Source: Arenimonas fontis (GTDB lineage: Bacteria; Pseudomonadota; Gammaproteobacteria; Xanthomonadales; Xanthomonadaceae). From it: DNA of 64,000 nt. A model generated the notes under the pieces. It was given only the letters and a program-made list of their open reading frames with translations. It had not been told where the DNA came from and searched no databases. Positions 1-9,979 of this stretch are shown here, one piece after another (positions within the stretch are counted from its first letter, which is position 1; the number at the start of each line of letters is the position of its first letter). The position numbers and the translations under genes were made by a program. The DNA lies in contig NZ_VUOD01000001.1 of NCBI RefSeq assembly GCF_008386465.1, positions 62,001 through 126,000 on the forward strand. Direction: 5' to 3'.

Positions 1-644
1 ACCTCGTGGATGGGCGTGCCGGTGGAGTCCACGACGACCGCGTCCTGCGCGGGCTTCAGGGGCGCCACCGAACGGCTCGCATCGCGCTCGTCCCGAGCGG
101 CGATTTCGTTCAGCAGGCCGGCAAGGGTAACCGAAACCCCTTTTTCCTTCAACTGTTTATGGCGCCTTTTGGCTCTCTCTTCGGCGCTGGCGGTCAGGAA
201 CACCTTCCAGCGGGCGTCCGGAAATATCACCGTACCCATGTCGCGACCGTCCGCGACCAGGCCGGGCGCGCGCCGGAAACCGTGCTGCAGCGCCACCAGG
301 GCGGCCCGAACCTGGGGATGGGCGGCGATCGCCGAGGCAGCGGCGCCGGCGGTCTCGGTACGGATCAGGCGGGTGGCGTCCTTGCCGTTGACGATCACCC
401 GGGGCTCGCCTTCCCCCGCGGTTTCGAAGCGGATGTCGGTGCGGGCGGCGCAGTTCGCCACCGCCTCGGCGTCGCTGAGGTCCAGGCCCTCCCAGGCGGC
501 GGCCAGGCCGACCGCCCGGTACAGGGCGCCGGAATCCAGGTAGTGCCAGCCCAGGCGATCGGCCACGGCCCGACTGATGGTGCCCTTGCCGGAGCCGGAG
601 GGACCATCGATGGTCAGCACGGGGATCGTCTGCATGGCGGCCAT
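1..644 (-). CDS. cmk: cytidylate kinase, partial (C-terminus outside window)
   Basis: Phosphorylates CMP and dCMP with ATP in the cytosol (pyrimidine nucleotide recycling). The N-terminus holds the P-loop GPSGSGKGT, followed by the [10 protein letters not shown] and [13 protein letters not shown] segments typical of bacterial Cmk. About 214 codons are visible; the family is usually about 225 residues, so only a short C-terminal tail lies to the left of base 1. Two in-frame ATG codons are possible (first base 644 or 635); 644 has a short AGG five bases upstream and starts one base past the aroA stop, and 635 gives the more usual N-terminus. It is the third gene of serC-aroA-cmk, an order shared by many gammaproteobacteria (rpsA normally follows). 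Confidence 0.95.
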   Translation of the reverse strand, partial: MAAMQTIPVLTIDGPSGSGKGTISRAVADRLGWHYLDSGALYRAVGLAAAWEGLDLSDAEAVANCAARTDIRFETAGEGEPRVIVNGKDATRLIRTETAGAAASAIAAHPQVRAALVALQHGFRRAPGLVADGRDMGTVIFPDARWKVFLTASAEERAKRRHKQLKEKGVSVTLAGLLNEIAARDERDASRSVAPLKPAQDAVVVDSTGTPIHE

Positions 645-645
645 T

Positions 646-1959
646 CTAGCCTGCGGGCCGCAGGCCGAAACCGGCGGCGGCGGCGAGCCCGGCGAAATCC
701 GGGAAGGAGGTGGCGACGTTGGCGCAGTCGCGGATGCGCACCTCGCCGTCCGCCAGCTGGGCGGCCACGGCCAGGCTCATGGCCACGCGGTGGTCGCCCA
801 GGCTGTCGACGTCACCGCCATGCAGGCGGCCGCCCTCGATGACGGCGCCGTCGGGCCGTTCCTCGACCCGGGCGCCCAGGGCGCGCAGGGCACTGGCCAT
901 GGCAGCAATGCGGTCGGATTCCTTGACCCGCAGTTCGGCGGCACCGCGCACCACCGTGCGCCCCCGCGCGAGGGCGGCGGCGGCGAACAGGGCCGGGAAC
1001 TCGTCGATCATGTCCGGCACCAGCGCCTCGTCCAGCTCGATGCCGTGCAGCGGTGCGTGGCGCACCCGCAGGTCGGCCACCGGCTCCCCTCCCTGCCGGC
1101 CCTCGGCTTCCACGCGGATGTCGGCACCCATGGCGCGAAGCGCGGCCAGCAGGCCGGTGCGGCGGGGGTTCATGCCGACGCCGCGCAGCAGCAGCTCGCT
1201 GCCCGGCACCAGGCTGGCGGCCACCAGGAAGAAGGCCGCGGAGGAGAAATCGGCCGGCACCCGCACCTCGGTGGCGCGCAGGCGGTGGCCGCCCTCCAGC
1301 GCCGCCTCGCCGGTACGAAAGCGCACCGGCCAACCGAAGGCCGCCAGCATGCGTTCGGTGTAGTCGCGGCTGGGCCGGGGCTCGCGGACCCGGGTTTCGC
1401 CACGGCCGTACAGGCCGGCCAGCAGCACCGCCGACTTCACCTGCGCACTAGCTATTTCATTATTGAAATCAATTGATTGAAGATCATTCTTGCCGCGAAT
1501 TGTAAGTGGCGGAAAACCGCCTTCCCCGGCCTCGATGCGGGCGCCCATGCGTGCCAGCGGCTCGATCACGCGCCGCATCGGCCGGCGCGACAACGACGCG
1601 TCGCCGACCAGGGTACTGTCGAAGGACTGCCCGGCCAGCAACCCCGCCAGCAATCGCATGGCGGTACCGGAGTTGCCGCAGTCCAGGGGTTCCTGCGGGG
1701 CCCGCAGGCCGTGCAGCCCGACCCCGCGCACGATCCGTTCGCCGGGGGACGGCGCCCCGATGTCCACCCCCATGCGCCGGAAGATCGCTACCGTCGCCAG
1801 GGTGTCCTCGCCCTCCAGGAAACCCTCGATGCGGCTGCAACCGTCGGCCAGGGCCGCCAGCATGATCGCCCGATGCGAGACCGACTTGTCGCCGGGCACC
1901 CTGATCTCGCCGCGGAGCGCTCCGCCGGGCCCGGCCAGCCAGTCCTGCCGTCCCGCCAT
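646..1959 (-). CDS. aroA: 3-phosphoshikimate 1-carboxyvinyltransferase (EPSP synthase)
   Basis: Sixth step of the shikimate pathway: shikimate-3-phosphate plus phosphoenolpyruvate to EPSP, in the cytosol. The 437-residue length is normal. The N-terminus has [19 protein letters not shown] (PEP and S3P contacts) and the [15 protein letters not shown] motif; further on are [13 protein letters not shown], the [15 protein letters not shown] segment with the catalytic Asp-Glu, and the C-terminal GDHRVAMS. The start lies three bases after the serC stop, so the two are almost certainly cotranscribed and probably translationally coupled. Oddity: bases about 1449-1507 are only about one-third GC in an otherwise GC-rich gene, encoding the stretch just before ASAQVKSA; see findings. 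Confidence 0.98.
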   Translation of the reverse strand: MAGRQDWLAGPGGALRGEIRVPGDKSVSHRAIMLAALADGCSRIEGFLEGEDTLATVAIFRRMGVDIGAPSPGERIVRGVGLHGLRAPQEPLDCGNSGTAMRLLAGLLAGQSFDSTLVGDASLSRRPMRRVIEPLARMGARIEAGEGGFPPLTIRGKNDLQSIDFNNEIASAQVKSAVLLAGLYGRGETRVREPRPSRDYTERMLAAFGWPVRFRTGEAALEGGHRLRATEVRVPADFSSAAFFLVAASLVPGSELLLRGVGMNPRRTGLLAALRAMGADIRVEAEGRQGGEPVADLRVRHAPLHGIELDEALVPDMIDEFPALFAAAALARGRTVVRGAAELRVKESDRIAAMASALRALGARVEERPDGAVIEGGRLHGGDVDSLGDHRVAMSLAVAAQLADGEVRIRDCANVATSFPDFAGLAAAAGFGLRPAG

Positions 1960-1962
1960 GGT

Positions 1963-3048
1963 TCAGCCGTGCCGTCGGGCGAAGTCGGCCATGAAGTCCG
2001 CCAGTGCCGCGACGCCGGCTTCGGGCATGGCGTTGTAGATCGAGGCGCGCATTCCGCCCACCGCCCGGTGACCCTTCAGGCCGACCAGACTGGCGGCTTC
2101 CGCTTCCTTGAGGAAGACCGGATCAAGCGCCGGATCCGGCAGGGTGAAGGGCACGTTCATGCGCGAGCGCGCCTCCGGACGGACCGGGTTGCGGTAGAAG
2201 CCGCCAGAGCCATCGATGACTGCGTACAGGCGCTCGGCCTTGCGCCGGTTGCGCTCGCCAAGGGCGGCCAGGCCGCCCTCCGCCTTCATCCACTTCAGCA
2301 CCAGGCCCAGCACGTACCAGGCAAAGGTTGGCGGGGTGTTGAACATGGAGTCGTTCTTGACCTGGTTCAGCAGCTCGAATATCGGCGGCAGCAAGCGGCC
2401 ATGCCGGCCGAGCAGGTCGCGTCTGACGATGGCCACGGCCAGGCCCGACGGCCCCAGGTTCTTCTGGGCGCCACCGTAGATCACCCCGAACCGGCGCACG
2501 TCCAACGGCTCCGACAAGAGGTTCGAGGACGCGTCCACCACCAGGGGCACGTCGCCGGTGTCCGGTACCTGGCGAAACTCCACGCCGTGGATGGTTTCGT
2601 TGCTGGTGATGTGCACATAGGCCGCGTCCGGATCCAGGTCCCAGCCCGCCGGGTCGGGCACGTGGTCATAGCCGTCGGCCTTGGCACTGGCCGCCACGCG
2701 CGCCCGCAACGAGACCCTGGCGTTGTCCAGCGCCTTCTCGCCCCAATGGCCGGTCAGCACGTAGTCCGCGCCCGCCTCCGGGCCGGCCAGGTTCATGGGC
2801 AACAACGCCGCTAGCAGGGTGGCGCCACCCTGGAGAAACAGCACCGCGTAGTCGTCCGGCACCCCCGCCAGCTCGCGCAGATCGCGCTCGGCTTCGGCCG
2901 CACATGCCACGAAAGCCTTGCCGCGATGGCTGACCTCCATCACCGATGCCCGTTCGCCCCGCCATTCCAGCAGTTCCTCCTGGACCTGGCGCAACACGGG
3001 TTCGGGCAGCGCGGCCGGGCCGGCGCTGAAGTTGAAGGCACGCGTCAT
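1963..3048 (-). CDS. serC: phosphoserine aminotransferase
   Basis: PLP enzyme of serine biosynthesis (3-phosphohydroxypyruvate to phosphoserine) and of pyridoxal phosphate synthesis. 361 residues, the usual length. It begins with the family signature FNFSAGPAALPEPVL; GGATLLAALLPMNL follows, and the PLP lysine lies in YGGAQKNLGPSGL near residue 194. The C-terminus has VGGMRASIYNAMPEAGV, the standard SerC ending. The chosen ATG at 3048 has a strong GAGGTGA ribosome site six bases upstream and gives the conserved start; the frame runs further upstream only as antisense to the neighbouring gene. First gene of serC-aroA-cmk; no pheA lies between serC and aroA as in some Xanthomonas. Confidence 0.97.
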   Translation of the reverse strand: MTRAFNFSAGPAALPEPVLRQVQEELLEWRGERASVMEVSHRGKAFVACAAEAERDLRELAGVPDDYAVLFLQGGATLLAALLPMNLAGPEAGADYVLTGHWGEKALDNARVSLRARVAASAKADGYDHVPDPAGWDLDPDAAYVHITSNETIHGVEFRQVPDTGDVPLVVDASSNLLSEPLDVRRFGVIYGGAQKNLGPSGLAVAIVRRDLLGRHGRLLPPIFELLNQVKNDSMFNTPPTFAWYVLGLVLKWMKAEGGLAALGERNRRKAERLYAVIDGSGGFYRNPVRPEARSRMNVPFTLPDPALDPVFLKEAEAASLVGLKGHRAVGGMRASIYNAMPEAGVAALADFMADFARRHG

Positions 3049-3107
3049 GGATTCACCTCGGAACTGCGGATGCAGGCTAACACGGCGCCCGCACTTCGGG
3101 CAGCGGG

Positions 3108-6100
3108 TCAGCCGAGGATGCGGGCGTCGCCCAGGAGCAATTGCTCGAATTCCTGCGCCGGCAACGGCCGCGCGAACAGGTAGCCCTGGCCGTACTGGCA
3201 ACCGAGCTCGGCCGCGATCACGCGCTGCTCTCCGGTTTCGATGCCCTCTGCGGTCATGGCCAGGCCCAGCTCGCGGGCGAAGCCGGCGATGGTGCGGACG
3301 ATGGCGCGGTGACGCGGATTGCTGGCGATGTCGCGAATGAACACCTGGTCCATCTTGAGGGCATCGAACGGCGATGCCGCGAACGACTCCAGGGATGAGT
3401 AACCGGTGCCAAAATCGTCCACCACCAGGCCGACGCCCAGGGCCTTGAGCGCCAGCAGCCGCTGCTCGGCCTGGGCGCGGCCGGTGCGGAAGGCCGTCTC
3501 GGTGACTTCCAGGCGCAGGCTGGCCGGCGGCAAGCCGTGCCGTTGCAGCAGCGAGAACACTTCCTCGACGATCCCGGCCGACACCATCTGCTTCTCGTCC
3601 ACGTTGACGTTGACAGTCAGCTCCGGCCAGTCCGGAAAGCGGTTTCGCCAGACGGCCAGCTGGCGGCAGGCCTCCTTCAGGACCCAGGCGTCCATCTCGA
3701 CGATCAGCCCGGTTTCCTCCGCCACCGCCAGGAAATCGGCCGGCACCAGCAGGCCGCGCAGCGGATGGCACCAGCGCACCAGCGCCTCGGCGCCGACCAG
3801 CCGACCACTGCCGAGGTCCACGATCGGCTGGTAATGAATACGGAACTCGCCGCGTTCCAGCGCCAGCCGGAAATCGGTCTCGAGCTGCAGCCGACTGAGC
3901 GCCTCCTGGTGCATGGCTTCGTCGAACACCACGAAACCGGACTTGCCGGCGGCCTTGGCCCGGTACATGGCGGTGTCGGCGTCGCGCAGGACCTGGTCCG
4001 GCGACTCGTACTCGCGCCGTCCGAGCACGATGCCGACGCTGGCCGCGGAAAACACCTGCTGGCCGGCGATCTCGAAGGGCTGTTCGAATACCCTCAGCAC
4101 GGTCCTGGCGATTTCGACGGCCCGGTCCAGGCTGCAGGGGCCGTCCGGCAGCAAGGTGAACTCGTCACCGCCGTAGCGGGCGATCAGGGCGTGCCGCAGC
4201 AAGTTGTCCTCCAGGCGGCGAGCGATCTGAACCAGCAGCCGGTCGCCGGCACCGTGACCCAGGCTGTCATTCACCCATTTGAAACCGTCCAGGTCGAGGA
4301 ACAACACCGCATAACCGCCGTCGCCCTGCCCCACCGTTGCCGACATGGCCTCGGCCAGGCGCTGGTTGAACAGCATGCGGTTGGGCAGGCCCGTCAACGG
4401 GTCGTGGGTGGCATGGAAACGCAACCGGTCCTCGGCCTCGCGCTGCCGGGTGATGTCCAGCACCGTGCCGGTCAGGTGCTCCACGCCATCCAGCAGCACC
4501 GGTCCGATACTGACCCGCACGTAGACCCGGCGTCCATCCTTGTGCAGCAGGCAGGTTTCGAAGTCGCCGGGCACCGGCTCGCCAGCGGCCCGCCGACGGT
4601 CGCGCTCTTCCGAAACCGGCACCGATTCCGGTGCCATGATGGCGCGGAAGTCCTGGCCCTCGATCTCGTGCTCGCTGCGGCCGATCATCCGGGCAAAGGC
4701 CTGGTTGACATAGGTGTAGCGCTCGCCCCGCATGACGTAGACGCCGACCTGGCTATGCTCGACCAGGGTGCGGTAGCGGGTTTCGGAGCGCTGCAGGGCC
4801 TGCTGGATGGCGTGGCGTTCGTCCACGTCCAGGATCGACCCGGTGAAGTGCAGGGGCTGGCCGGCTTCGTCCCGGATCAGCCGCACGCTGGCGCTGACCC
4901 ACTTCTCCCGCCCGTCATGCATGCGGGCCCGGGTCTCATGATTGCTGAAGCCGCCTTCCCGCAAGGCCCGCTCCACCAGGCGCGGCCTTTCCGCGGGATC
5001 GGCATAGAGGCCGGTCATGTTCCGCACGGCCGATTTGAGGTGGTCCGGGCTCTCGTGACCCAGCAACCGGGCCAGCACCTGGTTGACCTCCATGATCCGG
5101 CCGTCGAGGGCACTGCGGAACAGGCCGGCCGGGGACGTCTCGAACAGTTCGCGGTAGCGCCGTTCCGCTTCGGCGACCGCCCGCTGCCGCCGCCGCTCCT
5201 CGGTGACGTCGCGCAAGGTGCCGGTGGAGGCGATGTCGCCGCGGTACTCGACCGCGTCCGCCCTCACTTCGCAGAGGATCCGCTGGCCGTCCTTGCGCAG
5301 AAGGTGCACCTCGTAGACCTGAAGTTCGCGCGAGCCGGCTTCGCGCCGGGCCCGCCGCTCGGCCTGCGCGGCCAGGTCCTCGGGATCCACCAGGTTCATG
5401 TACTCCATGCCGGTGAGCTCGGACACCGGGTAGCCGAGGATGCCCGCCATCGCTTCATTGGCGAAGACCACCTTGCCGCGCTGGATCAGGAACACGCCGT
5501 CGCGGCTGTTCTCGACCAGCACCTGATACAGGGCCTGGGACTGTTTCAGGGCCTCCTCGGCCTCGACCTGGGCGGTGATGTCCACCACCGAGCCTTCGAA
5601 GAACAGCGCCTGGCCGTTTTCGTCGAAAATCGCCCGGGCGTTCTCGCTGATCCAGATGACACTGCCATCGCGACGGCGAACCCGGGCCCGCGCCCGTTCC
5701 AGCCGCCCACCAGAGCGCAGCACCTCGTGCAGCTGCGACACCTGCTCCCGGTCCACGTAAAGACTGGACGCGTCCCGGGCCAGCTCGGCCAGCATCTGCT
5801 GCGGCGAGGCATAGCCGAAGATGCGGGCCATGGCCGGATTCACGTCCAGGAATCCACCGCCGGGCAGGCTGCGGTACAGCCCCTCGGACGCGGCCAGGTA
5901 AAGCGAGCGGTAGAAGCGGTGATCGGTCTCCTCGCCCGCAGCGTCTTCGCCTTCAGGCAGAAGGTAGAGCAGGCAGAACACCACCGGCTGGCCGGCCTCG
6001 CTGGCGAACTCCGCGCTCAGCAGCCCGGTCCGGACGCTGCCGTCGGCGCAGACGATGCGGGTGGGCACCGCGACCGCCCGGTGGTCGCCGCGCAGCACAC

Positions 6101-6290
6101 TCCATATCTTCGAGCGGAACCCCGGGTCCTGCCACAGGCCGATCTCCACCGGAATCCGGCCGATCACCTGCTCGCGACGCCAGCCGGTGCTACGCTCGAA
6201 GGCGGGATTGACGTCCAGGAACACGCCGTCGCTGGCGCGCATCACCGCCACGATGCTTTCCGATGACGCGAAAGCCTCGGTCAGGCGCAT
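3108..6290 (-). CDS. multi-PAS diguanylate cyclase/phosphodiesterase (PAS x5 - GGDEF - EAL)
   Basis: Predicted c-di-GMP turnover enzyme of 1060 residues without a transmembrane segment or signal peptide, so probably cytosolic. Five PAS domains are recognisable from repeats of the kind [12 protein letters not shown] / [16 protein letters not shown], starting near residues 1, 130, 255, 385 and 505. A GGDEF domain follows ([10 protein letters not shown] intact). The inhibitory RxxD site that normally precedes GGDEF is not there (the position reads LRHA). The C-terminal EAL domain keeps [28 protein letters not shown] and AEGIET, so both catalytic sites look usable. What the PAS domains bind cannot be told from sequence. 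It is monocistronic; the serC gene begins 59 bases downstream on the same strand. It could oppose or supplement RpfG, encoded elsewhere in the window. Confidence 0.95.
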   Translation of the reverse strand: MRLTEAFASSESIVAVMRASDGVFLDVNPAFERSTGWRREQVIGRIPVEIGLWQDPGFRSKIWSVLRGDHRAVAVPTRIVCADGSVRTGLLSAEFASEAGQPVVFCLLYLLPEGEDAAGEETDHRFYRSLYLAASEGLYRSLPGGGFLDVNPAMARIFGYASPQQMLAELARDASSLYVDREQVSQLHEVLRSGGRLERARARVRRRDGSVIWISENARAIFDENGQALFFEGSVVDITAQVEAEEALKQSQALYQVLVENSRDGVFLIQRGKVVFANEAMAGILGYPVSELTGMEYMNLVDPEDLAAQAERRARREAGSRELQVYEVHLLRKDGQRILCEVRADAVEYRGDIASTGTLRDVTEERRRQRAVAEAERRYRELFETSPAGLFRSALDGRIMEVNQVLARLLGHESPDHLKSAVRNMTGLYADPAERPRLVERALREGGFSNHETRARMHDGREKWVSASVRLIRDEAGQPLHFTGSILDVDERHAIQQALQRSETRYRTLVEHSQVGVYVMRGERYTYVNQAFARMIGRSEHEIEGQDFRAIMAPESVPVSEERDRRRAAGEPVPGDFETCLLHKDGRRVYVRVSIGPVLLDGVEHLTGTVLDITRQREAEDRLRFHATHDPLTGLPNRMLFNQRLAEAMSATVGQGDGGYAVLFLDLDGFKWVNDSLGHGAGDRLLVQIARRLEDNLLRHALIARYGGDEFTLLPDGPCSLDRAVEIARTVLRVFEQPFEIAGQQVFSAASVGIVLGRREYESPDQVLRDADTAMYRAKAAGKSGFVVFDEAMHQEALSRLQLETDFRLALERGEFRIHYQPIVDLGSGRLVGAEALVRWCHPLRGLLVPADFLAVAEETGLIVEMDAWVLKEACRQLAVWRNRFPDWPELTVNVNVDEKQMVSAGIVEEVFSLLQRHGLPPASLRLEVTETAFRTGRAQAEQRLLALKALGVGLVVDDFGTGYSSLESFAASPFDALKMDQVFIRDIASNPRHRAIVRTIAGFARELGLAMTAEGIETGEQRVIAAELGCQYGQGYLFARPLPAQEFEQLLLGDARILG

Positions 6291-6361
6291 CCCGGACCCC
6301 CTGTTCGCACTCTTGGGGGAGTATAGCCAGCCGAATCGGCCCGAACCGCCGGGAGCCGCCC

Positions 6362-7327
6362 ATGCCTCGCCTCCGCCTGCCCCCCGTTGCCGCCTCGGAA
6401 ATCACCCCGGAACCGGTCTGGCTGGCCCGACGGCGCCTGATCCTGGCCGCCACCGGAGTGCCATTGGCCGGCCTGGCCGGCTGCGCCGGCGCCGAGGACG
6501 AGGAGGCCCTGGCGGTTGCGGAACCCGACGACGGGCCCGACGGATTCCGCAGCGCCGAACCGCTGACCCGCTTCGAGGACGCGTCCGGCTACAACAACTT
6601 CTATGAGTTCGGCACCGGCAAGGCCGACCCGGCCCGCCACGCCCATACCCTGCCGACCGAGCCCTGGGTGGTGGTGGTCGGTGGCGAGGCCGAGGTTACC
6701 GGCACCTTCGCCCTCGACGACTTGCTGCGACCGCACACCGTCGAGGAGCGTGTGTACCGGCTGCGGTGCGTCGAGGGCTGGTCCATGGTCATCCCTTGGC
6801 TGGGCATTCCGTTGGCGGCGGTGATCCGCCGCTTCCGGCCGACCTCGCGTGCCCGCTTCGTCGCCTTCACCACCCTGGCCGACCGGGCCCGGATGCCTGG
6901 TCTACGCCTGCCGGTACTCGACTGGCCCTACCGGGAAGGCCTGCGCATGGACGAGGCCATGCACCCGCTGACGCTGCTGGCAACCGGCATGTACGGTCGC
7001 AACCTGCCCAACCAGAACGGCGCGCCGCTGCGGCTGGTCGTACCGTGGAAATACGGTTTCAAGAGCATCAAATCGATCGTCCGCATCGATTTCACCGAGT
7101 CCATGCCGCCCACCGCCTGGAACATGGCGCAGCCTTCCGAGTACGGGTTCTATTCCAACGTGAATCCCGACGTGCCGCATCCACGCTGGAGCCAACGCAG
7201 CGAACGGCGCATCGCCGGCGAGGGCGGAAACCTGTTCGCCAGACGCATTCCCACCCTGCCCTTCAACGGTTACGGCGAGCAAGTGGCCTCGCTGTACGCC
7301 GGCATGGACCTGCGCAAATGGTTCTGA
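6362..7327 (+). CDS. msrP: periplasmic protein-methionine-sulfoxide reductase, molybdopterin catalytic subunit
   Basis: Reduces oxidised methionines in envelope proteins, using electrons from the membrane haem protein MsrQ. The 321-residue protein has the family core [17 protein letters not shown], the Mo-ligand cysteine in [10 protein letters not shown] (about residue 136), and [12 protein letters not shown] and [18 protein letters not shown] near the end. The ATG at 6362 follows a GGGAG about 8 bases upstream. The N-terminus carries three consecutive arginines (residues 23-25) and a hydrophobic stretch, a Tat-type signal. Unusually, that stretch ends in LAGC (Cys41) followed by an acidic linker, a plausible lipobox, so this MsrP may be lipid-anchored. 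Its last 10 bases overlap msrQ. Confidence 0.97.
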   Translation: MPRLRLPPVAASEITPEPVWLARRRLILAATGVPLAGLAGCAGAEDEEALAVAEPDDGPDGFRSAEPLTRFEDASGYNNFYEFGTGKADPARHAHTLPTEPWVVVVGGEAEVTGTFALDDLLRPHTVEERVYRLRCVEGWSMVIPWLGIPLAAVIRRFRPTSRARFVAFTTLADRARMPGLRLPVLDWPYREGLRMDEAMHPLTLLATGMYGRNLPNQNGAPLRLVVPWKYGFKSIKSIVRIDFTESMPPTAWNMAQPSEYGFYSNVNPDVPHPRWSQRSERRIAGEGGNLFARRIPTLPFNGYGEQVASLYAGMDLRKWF

Positions 7328-7953
7328 GCCGGGTGGACTGGCGCTGGTTCTGGTTCAAGGCCGCTGCCCATGTCCTGCTGCTGGCCCCGCTTGCACACCT
7401 GGCCTGGCGGGCGATCCGCGCCGACCTGGGTCCCGATCCGGTCGCGGCCCTGACCCACGGCACCGGCGACTGGGCCCTGCGCCTGCTCCTCGTCTGCCTG
7501 GCAATGACGCCGCTGCGCCGGCTGTCCGGCCGAAGCTGGCCGATCCGCTTCCGCCGGATGCTGGGCCTGTACGCGTTTTTTTACGCCTGCCTGCACCTTG
7601 GGGTGTACCTGGTGCTGGACCTCGGCGCCTACTGGCGGCAGATCCTCGAGGACATCGTGCTGCGGCCCTACGTCACCGCCGGGTTTTCTGCCTGGCTACT
7701 GCTGCTGGCCCTGGCGCTGACCTCGACCCGCGGCTGGATGCGCCGCCTCGGCAGGCGCTGGGGACAGTTGCACAAGGCGGTGTACGCAGCCGGCATCCTG
7801 GCGGTGCTGCACTACCTGTGGCTGGTGAAGGCGGACCTGCGCGAGCCGCTGCTGTATGCGGCGCTGCTGGCCGTGCTGCTGGGCCTGCGCCTGGGCTGGC
7901 ACTGGCGCCACCGCCGGCGTCCTGTAGCCGCTCAGCCGACCCGGGGCGCGTAG
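7318..7953 (+). CDS. msrQ: MsrQ haem-binding inner-membrane subunit
   Basis: Integral membrane cytochrome b-type partner (ferric-reductase-like domain) that takes electrons from the quinone pool or cytosolic flavins and feeds MsrP. The 211-residue protein is mostly hydrophobic with about six membrane segments and conserved histidines in [17 protein letters not shown] and AVLHYLW, plus the [12 protein letters not shown] motif of the family. Start ATG overlaps the end of msrP in another frame, implying translational coupling. Its 3' end overlaps the convergent FHA gene by 22 bases. Confidence 0.96.
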   Translation: MVLSRVDWRWFWFKAAAHVLLLAPLAHLAWRAIRADLGPDPVAALTHGTGDWALRLLLVCLAMTPLRRLSGRSWPIRFRRMLGLYAFFYACLHLGVYLVLDLGAYWRQILEDIVLRPYVTAGFSAWLLLLALALTSTRGWMRRLGRRWGQLHKAVYAAGILAVLHYLWLVKADLREPLLYAALLAVLLGLRLGWHWRHRRRPVAAQPTRGA

Positions 7954-8804
7954 ACCAGCAGCGCAGTCAAGGCCGCCGCCAGCACGGTGGCGGCTGCGAT
8001 CAGCCACCAGAGTGCGCCCGGGTCGCGGCCGCCGCCGGCCTCTTTCGGCGCCTCTCCCGAGGGTTCGCCCGGAACCGGATCCCGGGCCACCGGCACCCGT
8101 ACCGCCGGCACCGTCTGGGTGTGCGGATTGGCGGCGATCCGGGCGGCTCCCGCCTGGCCACGCTGAGGCAGGCCCGGCGCCTCCAGCACGAAGCGGTACT
8201 GGTCGACCTGCAACTGGTCGCCCGGAGCCAGCACCGCATCCAGCACCGGCACGCCGTTGACCAGGGTCGGCTCCGCGCATTGGGAGCGCAACACGATGCG
8301 GTCGCCGTGCAGTTCCACCACGGCATGCCGCTCGGCCACCGCCGGATCGTCGAGACGGAGATCGGCTGCGGCCGAGCGGCCGATCAGACGTGGCTCGCTG
8401 AGGGTGAGGCTGCGGCCGAAATGCGGGCCACTCTGCCCACGCAGCACCACCCGTGCCGCCGATACGCGCTGCGCTTCGCTCATTGGTGCCGGTGCGGCGG
8501 CGGGTATGCGCCGCTCGATCGGCGGGTCGTCGTCGTCGCGGACCAGCACCCGCAGACGGTCCAGGCAGACCAGGTCGCCCGGACGCAGCTGGGCCAGCCT
8601 CCGCACCGGGCGGGCGTTGACATGCACCACCGGTACGCCCGCCGGCACCCGCAGCCAAAGCCCGCGCCGGTCGGCGACGAAACTTGCATGCAGGGGCGCC
8701 AGGCCCAGTCCGCTCAACTGCACCCGGCTACCGCGGCTGCCTATCGTGACCTCCCCCTGCAGGGGCAGGTTCGGGTGTTCGCCGTTGGGAAAGCTCAACT
8801 GCAT
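7932..8804 (-). CDS. FHA-domain protein with C-terminal membrane anchor
   Basis: 290-residue protein with two forkhead-associated-like modules. The first (residues about 1-90) reads GEVTIGSRGSRVQL and a second, clearer one (about 120-215) reads RLIGRSAAADLRLDDPAVAERHA, with NG and L-PGD-L-V positions in the expected order; FHA domains bind phosphothreonine peptides. A proline/alanine-rich linker leads to one hydrophobic helix near residues 262-285 and a very short tail, so the FHA modules should face the cytosol. The ATG at 8804 is preceded by GGAGG at seven bases; an in-frame codon seven residues upstream lacks such a site. No Ser/Thr kinase or phosphatase is next to it in the window, so its partner is unknown. 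Confidence 0.85.
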   Translation of the reverse strand: MQLSFPNGEHPNLPLQGEVTIGSRGSRVQLSGLGLAPLHASFVADRRGLWLRVPAGVPVVHVNARPVRRLAQLRPGDLVCLDRLRVLVRDDDDPPIERRIPAAAPAPMSEAQRVSAARVVLRGQSGPHFGRSLTLSEPRLIGRSAAADLRLDDPAVAERHAVVELHGDRIVLRSQCAEPTLVNGVPVLDAVLAPGDQLQVDQYRFVLEAPGLPQRGQAGAARIAANPHTQTVPAVRVPVARDPVPGEPSGEAPKEAGGGRDPGALWWLIAAATVLAAALTALLVYAPRVG

Positions 8805-8902
8805 CCGGTGTCCTCCGCGGCGCAATCTAACATGGGGTCGGCGTCGGCATGCTTGGTGGATACGGCAATTCCGATCAGAATGGGCCGCTCACGGAGACCG
8901 CC

Positions 8903-9178
8903 ATGTCCGACATAGACATCCGCCGAAAGCATGCCCTGCCCGCCGACCGCGCCAAGGCGGCCATCCAGAAGGTCGCCGACCATCTGGCCGAGCGCTTCGA
9001 GGTGGACTGCCGCTGGCAGGGGAATACGCTGCATTTCTCCCGCAGCGGCGTCGACGGCAGCATCGAGGTCGGGCCGACGGAAGTGCGGGTGGTAGCCCGG
9101 CTGGGTTTTCTGCTGTTCGCGCTCAAGCCGACGGTCGAGAACGAGATCCACCGTTACCTGGACGAGGCTTTCGGTTGA
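8903..9178 (+). CDS. polyhydroxyalkanoic acid system (PHA granule-region) family protein
   Basis: Small 91-residue protein beginning MSDIDIRRKHALP, with DRAKAAIQKVADHLAERF and a C-terminal KPTVENEIHRYLDEAFG. This pattern matches the small family found beside PHA synthase and phasin genes, whose biochemical function is not established. The ATG at 8903 follows GGAG at six bases; the frame is open further upstream but without a ribosome site. A patatin-like gene and a phasin gene follow on the same strand, which supports a link to storage granules or lipid bodies, although no PHA synthase is present in the window. Its 3' end overlaps a convergent gene by 56 bases. Confidence 0.85.
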   Translation: MSDIDIRRKHALPADRAKAAIQKVADHLAERFEVDCRWQGNTLHFSRSGVDGSIEVGPTEVRVVARLGFLLFALKPTVENEIHRYLDEAFG

Positions 9179-9887
9179 GCCGGAACGGGTCGGGGTCGCC
9201 CGCGAACAGCCGCCGCGACGCGGCGTATTCCCGCTCCGCGATCGCGTCCAGGAACCGGCCCGCGCCCTCCAGGCCGGCGAAGGCGGCAAACCCCCTCTCC
9301 AGAAAGCCCTGGAGTTCCGACACCCCCGCCAGGCGCGCCGGCAGCCGCGAGGCACGCAGCAATCGCCCGACGCCCGGCAGGCGCACGGCGGCCTCCAGTG
9401 TCCTGCCCAGCGACAGGATCAGGCCGATCTGATGCCGGCGCAGGCGCGGGCAGCCCGTTTCCCGGTAGGCCTGCCCGTAATCCGCCATGGTGATCGGCGC
9501 ATGCGGGTCAGGGCGCTTGGCCAGCACAGTCGCCATTGCCAGATCGAACGCATGGCTGAGCACCGCCAGCTCGACCGCCTCGACCGCCGCCTCCGACAGG
9601 GCCGCCGGCAGCAGCCGGACCATCGCCGGCAACACTCGCGCGGCATCGCGGTCACGACCGGAGAAATCCCGGTCACCGTACAGGTCGTCCAGGAAAAACT
9701 GCGCGGCAGCCCGGGTTCCCGGCCGCTCCAGAAAGTCCCGGAAGCTCGCCCGCAGCCGGTCGGCCTGCCAGGCGCGCAGCGGTGGCAGGGTCGCCAGCCG
9801 GTTGCGGGGCTCGGCCACCGGGTCGTTCAGGCGGCGTTGCCAGGCCAAACGCCTGGCAAGCCGCCGGCGCAGCAGGATCTCGCTCAC
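9123..9887 (-). CDS. uncharacterised helical protein with an FFLDDLYG motif
   Basis: Unknown function. About 254 residues, rich in helix-forming residues, no membrane segment or signal. It contains a striking motif AQFFLDDLYGDRDFSGRD (near residue 60) and a later SELQGFLERGFAAFAGLEGAGRFL; I recognise this as a conserved protein of Xanthomonas/Pseudomonas-type genomes but know of no assigned activity. Start is uncertain: the GTG at 9887 gives a natural N-terminus (VSEILLRRRLARRLAWQ); a GTG at 9974 would extend it by 29 residues across the promoter of the divergent patatin gene. The 3' end runs antisense into the PHA-system gene for 56 bases. Confidence 0.75.
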   Translation of the reverse strand: MSEILLRRRLARRLAWQRRLNDPVAEPRNRLATLPPLRAWQADRLRASFRDFLERPGTRAAAQFFLDDLYGDRDFSGRDRDAARVLPAMVRLLPAALSEAAVEAVELAVLSHAFDLAMATVLAKRPDPHAPITMADYGQAYRETGCPRLRRHQIGLILSLGRTLEAAVRLPGVGRLLRASRLPARLAGVSELQGFLERGFAAFAGLEGAGRFLDAIAEREYAASRRLFAGDPDPFRLNRKPRPGNGGSRSRPSA

Positions 9888-9919
9888 GGATGCGGGAATG
9901 GGCAGGCGGACGGCATCGC

Positions 9920-9947
9920 TTGTAGGGGGCGGGCCAGGGGCTACAAT
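9920..9947 (+). promoter_or_regulatory. probable sigma70-type promoter of the patatin gene
   Basis: TTGTAG (9920-9925), 16-base spacer, then TACAAT (9942-9947, one mismatch to consensus). A start site near 9954 would leave a leader of about 26 bases before the ATG at 9980. The -35 is weak. Confidence 0.5.
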
Positions 9948-9979
9948 CCGGGCGCCCTTGGTCCAGGAACGCACACAGG

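Noticed and set aside
1963-3771. A 602-residue fused form of serC reading from 3771
   Set aside because: The first 241 residues are antisense to the PAS gene and lack domains; a strong ribosome site and the SerC signature begin at 3048.
3537-6266. A 909-codon open frame antisense to the PAS-GGDEF-EAL gene
   Set aside because: Low-information composition, no motif, no ribosome site; the sense gene has full catalytic motifs.
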